The translations under genes were made by a program, and so were the position numbers. A DNA stretch of 64,000 nt from Mesorhizobium sp. AR10 (GTDB lineage: Bacteria; Pseudomonadota; Alphaproteobacteria; Rhizobiales; Rhizobiaceae): positions 686,265-750,264 of the forward strand of contig NZ_CP080523.1 in the NCBI RefSeq assembly GCF_024746795.1, in the 5' to 3' direction. Under the pieces are notes generated by a model, which had not been told where the DNA came from, did no database searches, and saw nothing but the letters and a program-made list of their open reading frames with translations. Position 1 is the stretch's first letter, and every line of letters starts with the position of its first letter. This document shows positions 59,028 through 64,000 of this stretch, in pieces.

Positions 59028-61220
59028 ATGTCATCGAACGAACTGGTTGACATTCTATCCCCGAACTCCATCGCGATTATCGGCGCATCCAGGAATCCGG
59101 CCAAGCGGGGATATCGGTCGCTAAGGAAACTCCTGGATGACGGCTATGCGGGAGCAATCTATCCGATTAATCCGAAGGAAAGTGAAATCTGCGGCATTAG
59201 GTGTCTGCCCGATCTGGGCAGCCTGCCGGGGCCCGTCGACCTTGCGCTGGTCTGCACTCCCGCGGCGACGGTTGCTTCAGTCATCACCGAATGCGCCGCT
59301 AAAGGAGTGCGCGGTGCCGTGGTTCTGGCGGGTGGCTTTGGAGAGGCTGGCGACGGCGGCAAGCGGCTCCAGGATGCAGTGCTAGCCGCTGCACGCGCTG
59401 GCGGGGTGAGGATCATCGGGCCAAACACCTCGGGCATGTTCAATACTCATAAAGCCTGCAATCTCGTGGGCTTTTCGGACTTGCGGAAGGGTAGCATTGG
59501 CCTTTTGTCCCAATCCGGCAACATGGCTCTGTCACTCGTCACCGAAGCTCAAGCCAACGGGCATATAGGTTTGAGCACTTATGTGGGGGTAGGTAACGAG
59601 GCTGATATCGGCTTCGACGAATACCTCGACTACTTTGCGGCCGATCCCAACACCAACGTGGTGATCGCCTACGTTGAAGGACTGAAAGACGGCCGCCGCT
59701 TTTTGAACGCCTTGAGGCGAATCTCGCTTGAGAAACCAGTTGTCATTTACAAATCGGGAAGGACAAGTGCCGGACGGATTTCCGCGAAGTCTCATACCGG
59801 TGCTTTGGCTGGCGAATATGCGGTCAGCGAAGGCGTGTTGAGGCAAGCCGGCGCAATCCTTGCACATCGGTCCGACGAGATCCTGCCGATGGCGGAGGCG
59901 CTATCGTTGCTGCCCCCCCTGCGTTCGCGCCGCCTCGCCATCCTCGCGGATGGCGGAGGCCACGCCACAATTGCCGCCGATGCATTATCTGAACGTGGAT
60001 TGGTGTTGGCTCCTTTGAGCGAAGAGACGAGGCGGCGACTTACGGCAGTGCTTCCTCCGGCCGCTTCGGTTGTCAATCCCGTCGACGTTGCTGGGGGTAC
60101 GGATACAGATCCTTCGGTTTTCGCCGCGTGCGCCGAGATTCTGTTGCAGGATTCGATGGTGGATGGACTTTTGATTTCCGGTCTCTACGGCGGGTATGCG
60201 GTCCGTTTTTCACAAGACCTGCTCGCCGCAGAAATCGATACGACGAACCTGATCGCCGCAATGCTACGCCGGTTCGGCAAGCCCGTAGTCGTTCACAGCC
60301 TGTACAGTGCGCTTCAGGCAGATCAGCTGCCGTTGCCACTCATCGATATGCACCGCGCAGGCATCCCAGTGCACAGCTCCCTGGAAACTGCCGTGCGATG
60401 CATGCAGGCTTTAGCGGAGTGCGGTGAGGTGGGCCGCGCCTTTGCAGCGCTGCCGCCAAAGCGAGCGCAGCACGGGAGAACCTTTGAGCAGGTTCTTACG
60501 CGGTGCAGAGCTGAGGGCAGGCGGGTAGTTTTGGAGCACGAAGGACGAGCCAGCCTGCGCGACTTCGGCCTCGATTTCGCTCCGGCTTGGCTGGCTGTGG
60601 ATGAAAAAGAGGCTGAAGAGGCTTTTCTCCGTCTCGGCACAAAGCCCGTCGCCATGAAAATCGTATCTCGCGATATCCTGCACAAGACAGAGGCCGGCGG
60701 GGTCAAACTCAATGTCGCCGACGTCGCATCGGTGCGCAGTAGCTTCCTTGACATCGTCGCCAATGCCAAGGCTACAGTAACCAATCCGAATGTTGCCGGC
60801 GTCCTCGTCACTCCGATGGCAGAGAAGGGGGGCGTCGAGGTCACCGTCGGCATCGTGCGTGACGCAGCATACGGTCCGGTCATGATGTTCGGACTGGGCG
60901 GAGTCCTCGTCGAAGTTCTTAGGGATGTAGTGTTCCGCGCGCTTCCGATCTCACGAAATGATGCCTTCGCGATGTTGGACGAAATCAAGGCGCAAGCGAT
61001 TCTCGATGGCGTGCGCGGGGGAGCGCCGGTTGATCGAGACGCGCTTGCAGATTTTATGGTGAGCATCTCGGATCTGGTTGAAGCCTTCCCGGAAATCGAT
61101 GAACTCGACCTCAATCCCATCCATGCGTATCCCGACGGTCTGGCAGTCCTGGATGTTCGCATCCTTCTCACCGCGTCCTCCATAGTGCGGAGGGCAGAGA
61201 AGCAAGGGATTGAGGCATGA
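59028..61220 (+). CDS. Acyl-CoA synthetase (NDP-forming), acetate-CoA ligase family
   Basis: A 730-residue protein. The first half has the CoA-binding Rossmann domain (NSIAIIGASRNPAKRGYRSL, GAIYPINPKESEI) and the two succinyl-CoA-synthetase-alpha-like ligase domains with GLLSQSGNMALSLVTEA and SHTGALAGEYAV (phospho-His loop region). The second half is an ATP-grasp domain with PVAMKIVSRDILHKTEAGGV and a MFGLGGVLVEVLRDVVFRAL block. These enzymes activate carboxylic acids to CoA thioesters with ADP formation. Start ATG 59028 is 7 bases after GGGGGG; two in-frame ATGs lie just before it. Together with two crotonases this is a catabolic pathway for an organic acid. Confidence 0.9.
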   Translation: MSSNELVDILSPNSIAIIGASRNPAKRGYRSLRKLLDDGYAGAIYPINPKESEICGIRCLPDLGSLPGPVDLALVCTPAATVASVITECAAKGVRGAVVLAGGFGEAGDGGKRLQDAVLAAARAGGVRIIGPNTSGMFNTHKACNLVGFSDLRKGSIGLLSQSGNMALSLVTEAQANGHIGLSTYVGVGNEADIGFDEYLDYFAADPNTNVVIAYVEGLKDGRRFLNALRRISLEKPVVIYKSGRTSAGRISAKSHTGALAGEYAVSEGVLRQAGAILAHRSDEILPMAEALSLLPPLRSRRLAILADGGGHATIAADALSERGLVLAPLSEETRRRLTAVLPPAASVVNPVDVAGGTDTDPSVFAACAEILLQDSMVDGLLISGLYGGYAVRFSQDLLAAEIDTTNLIAAMLRRFGKPVVVHSLYSALQADQLPLPLIDMHRAGIPVHSSLETAVRCMQALAECGEVGRAFAALPPKRAQHGRTFEQVLTRCRAEGRRVVLEHEGRASLRDFGLDFAPAWLAVDEKEAEEAFLRLGTKPVAMKIVSRDILHKTEAGGVKLNVADVASVRSSFLDIVANAKATVTNPNVAGVLVTPMAEKGGVEVTVGIVRDAAYGPVMMFGLGGVLVEVLRDVVFRALPISRNDAFAMLDEIKAQAILDGVRGGAPVDRDALADFMVSISDLVEAFPEIDELDLNPIHAYPDGLAVLDVRILLTASSIVRRAEKQGIEA

Positions 61221-61605
61221 TCGATCTGCCGAAACTCATCGACTCGGAACTCGAGGTCAGCGGCCGTGTCGCCGTACTCGTGCTCGATCGCGACGACGTC
61301 CGCAACGAACTGACCGGGACGAGTTTGATAGACGACATCGTGCAAACGGTTGACTGGATCAATGGTGGGGCGGCCATCTCGGTTCTGATCATCACAGGGG
61401 CTGGTAAGGCGTTTTCCGCCGGCGGCAACGTCAAGGACATGCGGGACCGTAGGGGAAGCTTCGCTGGCGATGTGTTTGAGGTGCAAGAACGCTACCGCCG
61501 CGGCATCCAACGAATTGCGCTTGCCACGCACCGGCTGGAGGTCCCTGTTATTGCTGCGGTCAATGGGGCGGCAATCGGTGCTGGTTTCGATCTGGCAACA
61601 ATGTG
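61217..61605 (+). pseudogene. Enoyl-CoA hydratase 2, N-terminal half (cut by IS3)
   Basis: Starts at ATG 61217, overlapping the synthetase stop by 4 bases. It contains ISVLIITGAGKAFSAGGNVK and VIAAVNGAAIGAGFDLATM, the two oxyanion-hole blocks of the crotonase fold. The IS3 element enters after the GTG of ATM-C; without it the frame continues as DIRIAAEDAVFGSTFINL at 62882. The second half and active-site Glu lie there. Confidence 0.85.
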
Positions 61606-61666
61606 AGAGGTGGCTCGGTTTGTTTGGACAGGAATTCCCGATTTATAAGTGGAACACTGCCTCTGG

Positions 61667-62494
61667 TTAGGCCGCCTCGGGAAGCGGTAGCGGGGTGAAG
61701 TAGGCCTCATCTGGCGCTCTGCCGTCAAGGCTGGAATGCGGACGTCGCCGATTGTAGAAATCGAGATATTTTCCGATCGACGCCCGCCCTTCGCGAACGC
61801 TGTTATAGGCCTTGAGATAGACCTCCTCATATTTCACCGACCGCCAGAGACGCTCGACGAAGACGTTGTCGCGCCAGGCGCCCTTGCCATCCATGCTGAT
61901 CCTGATCTCCCGGTCGAGCAGGACCTTGGTGAAGTCATGGCTGGTGAACTGGCTGCCCTGATCGGAGTTGAAGATCTCGGGCTTGCCGTATGTCGCCAGC
62001 GCCTCCTCGAGGGCTTCAATGCAAAACGCCGCATCCATGGTGATCGACAGCCGCCAGCTCAGTACCTTGCGCGTGAACCAGTCGACGACAGCAACCAGGT
62101 AGCAGAAGCCGCGGGCCATCGGGATATAGGTCAGGTCCGTCGCCCAGACCTGGTTGGGCCGCGTCACCGCCAGCTTGCCCAGCAAATACGGATAGATCTT
62201 GTGCCCGTCGCCCGGCTTCGAAGTGCGCGGCTTGCGGTAGAGCGCCTCGATACCCATGCGCTTCATCAAGGTGCGCACATGCAGGCGACCCGTCTCATAG
62301 CCTTCGCGCTTCAAAAGCTTCTGCAACATGCGGCTGCCCGCGAACGGGTAATCCAGGTGCAATTCGTCGATGCGCCGCATCAGCTTCAGGTCTGCCGCCG
62401 ATGTCGGCTTGGGTAGGGAGTAGACGCTGCCGCGGCTGATCCCCAGTTCGGCCGCCTGCTTGGCAATCGGCAGTTCATGTTCCCGGTCGATCAT
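61667..62494 (-). CDS. IS3-family transposase OrfB
   Basis: A 275-residue integrase-core protein: PNQVWATDLTYIPMARGFCY (first Asp), KPEIFNSDQGSQFTSHDFTK (second Asp) and WRDNVFVERLWRSVKYEEVY (Glu) form the DDE triad of IS3 elements. Its start overlaps the end of orfA by 4 bases, where a frameshift normally fuses the two. Confidence 0.9.
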   Translation of the reverse strand: MIDREHELPIAKQAAELGISRGSVYSLPKPTSAADLKLMRRIDELHLDYPFAGSRMLQKLLKREGYETGRLHVRTLMKRMGIEALYRKPRTSKPGDGHKIYPYLLGKLAVTRPNQVWATDLTYIPMARGFCYLVAVVDWFTRKVLSWRLSITMDAAFCIEALEEALATYGKPEIFNSDQGSQFTSHDFTKVLLDREIRISMDGKGAWRDNVFVERLWRSVKYEEVYLKAYNSVREGRASIGKYLDFYNRRRPHSSLDGRAPDEAYFTPLPLPEAA

Positions 62495-62796
62495 CGTCTT
62501 GCGCTCCCCGACCAGCCGGCCTTGCCGAGCGCCGAGCCTAAAAAATCATTGGCCAGCGTCAGCTCTCCGATCTTGGCATGGAGGGCCTTTATGTCCACCG
62601 TCGGCTCCGATTTCTCCGCCGCGCCAAACACGTTCGAGGCCCCGTCCAGAAGCTGCTTTCTCCAATCCGTGATCTGGTTCGCATGCACATCATATTGCTG
62701 CGCCAGCTCGGCCAGCGTCTTTTCTCCCTTGATCGCCGCAAGCGCAACTTTCGCCTTGAAAGCCGGGCTGTGGTTCCGGCGTGGTCGTCTGCTCAT
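62491..62796 (-). CDS. IS3-family transposase OrfA
   Basis: About 101 residues from ATG 62796 (MSRRPRRNHSPAFKAKV). The helix-turn-helix TLAELAQQYDVHANQITDWR and the coiled-coil end (ALHAKIGELTLANDFLG) are typical of IS3 OrfA. Confidence 0.9.
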   Translation of the reverse strand: MSRRPRRNHSPAFKAKVALAAIKGEKTLAELAQQYDVHANQITDWRKQLLDGASNVFGAAEKSEPTVDIKALHAKIGELTLANDFLGSALGKAGWSGSARR

Positions 62797-62881
62797 TCGT
62801 GATTCTCCTGTTCCGGCACTCATGCCGATCTCAGGCAGAAATTCCACTTATCACCCTGTCCAATTTTGCCGAGCCACCTCT

Positions 62882-63311
62882 GTGCGACATCCGTATCGCA
62901 GCGGAGGACGCGGTATTCGGCTCCACGTTCATCAATCTTGGCATCGTACCGGGAGATGGCGGTGCCTGGTTCCTGCAGGATCTGTTCGGTCCCCAAAGGG
63001 CGGCGGAGTTGATCTTCACCGGGCGTCTGGTGCGCGCCGAGGAAGCTCTACGACTGGGAATCGTCCTTGAGATCGCGACAGCGTCCGAATTGCAGTCGCG
63101 AGTCCTGCAACTTGCTGCAAGCATTGCAGGAAAACCTCCTCAAGCACTTCGACTCGCAAAACGGCTGCTGAAGGCAGCGCGGCGATTGGACCTGCCTGAT
63201 TTCCTCGATCTCTGCGCGGTGTTTCAGGGCATGTGCCACAATACACAGGACCATGTTGAGGCGGTGCATTCCTGGACAAGCGTCATGCCCTCTTCCTGGG
63301 GCGCTAACTGA
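62882..63311 (+). pseudogene. Enoyl-CoA hydratase 2, C-terminal half
   Basis: Continues from 61605 across the IS3: CDIRIAAEDAVFGSTFINLG, VPGDGGAWFLQDLFGPQRAA, ELIFTGRLVRAEEALRLGIV and the helical end QALRLAKRLLKAARRLDLP. The VPGDGG stretch is the active-site Glu region in crotonases, here Asp-Gly-Gly, as in many CoA isomerase-like members. Confidence 0.85.
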
Positions 63312-63477
63312 TCCATTATCACTTGCGCAGCGTGCAGTCATTGCCGTTCGAGCGTTACTAGCCGAACAAGCAAGCGGTAGACCAACGTTCGGTGGTACCT
63401 CTGCCGAGGGCCACACTGGCTAACGTCCCGCTCTCATGGCGAACTGTGTGATCCATATGGTTTCTCGGTACAAAAAC

Positions 63478-63494
63478 GAAACACTTGTTGCAAA
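63478..63494. promoter_or_regulatory. Third RpiR-like operator, before the permease remnant
   Basis: GAAACACTTGTTGCAAA differs from the site at 58164-58180 (GAAACATATGTTGCAAA) at only two positions. As there, it is followed by a TTGCAA -35-like box and a TATCGT -10-like box about 18 bases later. It would have put the decayed permease gene in the same regulon. Confidence 0.6.
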
Positions 63495-63587
63495 GCAAGC
63501 TAAAGTCTGTTTATCGTGCGGAAATCGTCATCGCTAAGGTTTGGTGGGTTGACGTGGGGGGACATGAAATTTTAAACGATCGCCCGG

Positions 63588-64000
63588 GAAATCCAGGACA
63601 CGCCGGTGATTGCCCCGTTCCATCCCACAGATCAGCACATTGTGGACGCACTCAAGGCGCGCCGAATGCGACCTCGCACGCATCATGCGTCAACACATCC
63701 TTCCGAATATCCTTGGACCGATCAACCTGATGAGCAGCTTGACCTTTGCGGGAGCAATCCGAGACGAACAAGCCTCAGCTTTCTGGGCATGGGTATTCAG
63801 CCGCCGAACCCGAGTTGGGGAAATCTGATCCGGGACGGCGTCGCAGTTATCCTCCAAGCACCTTGGATGGCAGTGGTGCCAGGGCTCGCGCTTACCTTGA
63901 GCGTGCTCGCCTCGAACATGATTGGCAGCGACTCTCTGCGGGACATGCTGGATCCGCAAGACATCGCCTTGTCTACCGAAAAGAAATTGAGGAATTTGAT
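63588..64000 (+). pseudogene. Decayed DppC-type permease gene, runs off the window
   Basis: A start-less frame gives TPVIAPFHPTDQHIVDALKA, the N-terminal loop of DppC permeases, joined straight to a late part of the protein (DLARIMRQHILPNILGPINL), which means an internal deletion. Near 63770 a frameshift occurs; the next frame continues LSFLGMGIQPPNPSWGNLI, RDGVAVILQAPWM and LTLSVLASNMIG, the DppC C-terminus, followed by DSLRDMLDPQD. It stays open to the end of the window. Confidence 0.75.

Larger units (their letters stand above)
61606..62881 (-). mobile_element. IS3-family insertion sequence in the second crotonase gene
   Basis: 1276 bp with terminal inverted repeats AGAGGTGGCTCGG at both ends and a 3-bp target duplication GTG (61603-61605 and 62882-62884). 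Excision in silico restores ATGTGCGACATCC and an open crotonase frame. It carries orfA and orfB on the minus strand. Confidence 0.9.

Noticed and set aside
1..64000. CRISPR array, tRNA or rRNA genes
   Set aside because: No regularly spaced repeats and no cloverleaf or rRNA-like segments were recognised by eye.

Overview
The window looks like an accessory region from a rhizobial alphaproteobacterium of the Mesorhizobium/Aminobacter/Phyllobacteriaceae type. The sequence is GC-rich. It opens with a DUF1403-ScpB pair of the kind carried on rhizobial plasmids and symbiosis islands, and it holds UPF0149, Dpp-type transport operons and many decaying insertion sequences. No tRNA, rRNA, CRISPR array, replication gene or integrase was found. 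The taxon is inferred from gene content only.

Layout. (1) 0-1.8 kb: DUF1403 and scpB. (2) 2.0-7.5 kb: a five-gene minus-strand operon with a ribbon-helix-helix-like regulator, an Eco57I-type N6-adenine methylase, a PD-(D/E)XK-type protein and two unknown proteins; it is a candidate restriction/defence system with operator-like repeats upstream. (3) 7.8-13.1 kb: a junkyard of gene fragments (IS66, ATP-grasp, GST, thermonuclease, type IIG enzyme) around an XRE-cupin regulator flanked by two tiny methionine-rich proteins. (4) 13.3-17.6 kb: a tyrosinase, DUF2182 membrane protein and caspase-like protease operon. (5) 18.1-21.2 kb, minus strand: a 75-aa protein, a heme-oxygenase-like diiron oxidase and two opine-dehydrogenase-like proteins. 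(6) 22.1-35.9 kb, plus strand: a long run of genes starting with what looks like a LodA-type quinone-cofactor oxidase split over two genes, followed by a QhpD-like radical SAM enzyme and a LodB/QhpG-like flavoprotein, then a multicopper oxidase, a second tyrosinase, a P460-type cytochrome, a beta-propeller, several unknown proteins and a protealysin/emfourin pair. (7) 36-40.4 kb: a giant cyclase-ATPase-TPR regulator and a Crp/Fnr regulator. (8) 40.8-44.8 kb: a Septu-like defence pair whose ATPase gene is interrupted near its 5' end by an IS630 element.

A 24-bp direct repeat at 8731-8754 and 44867-44890 brackets regions 3-8. The left copy sits in what reads as the N-terminal end, and the right copy in the C-terminal body, of one PmtA-like methyltransferase gene. 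I infer that about 36 kb was inserted into that gene. The inserted cargo has a copper and redox-cofactor theme: two tyrosinases, a multicopper oxidase, DUF2182, Met-rich peptides, radical SAM and flavin maturases, and a P460 cytochrome. It also carries a defence pair at its right edge.

The right part (45.5-64 kb) is a catabolic locus. It holds a peptide ABC transporter operon with a serine hydrolase, an RpiR regulator with matching palindromic operators, enoyl-CoA hydratases and an ADP-forming acyl-CoA synthetase. It has been damaged by an IS66 element (with an IS256 nested in it), an IS3 element and a decayed second permease gene at the window end.
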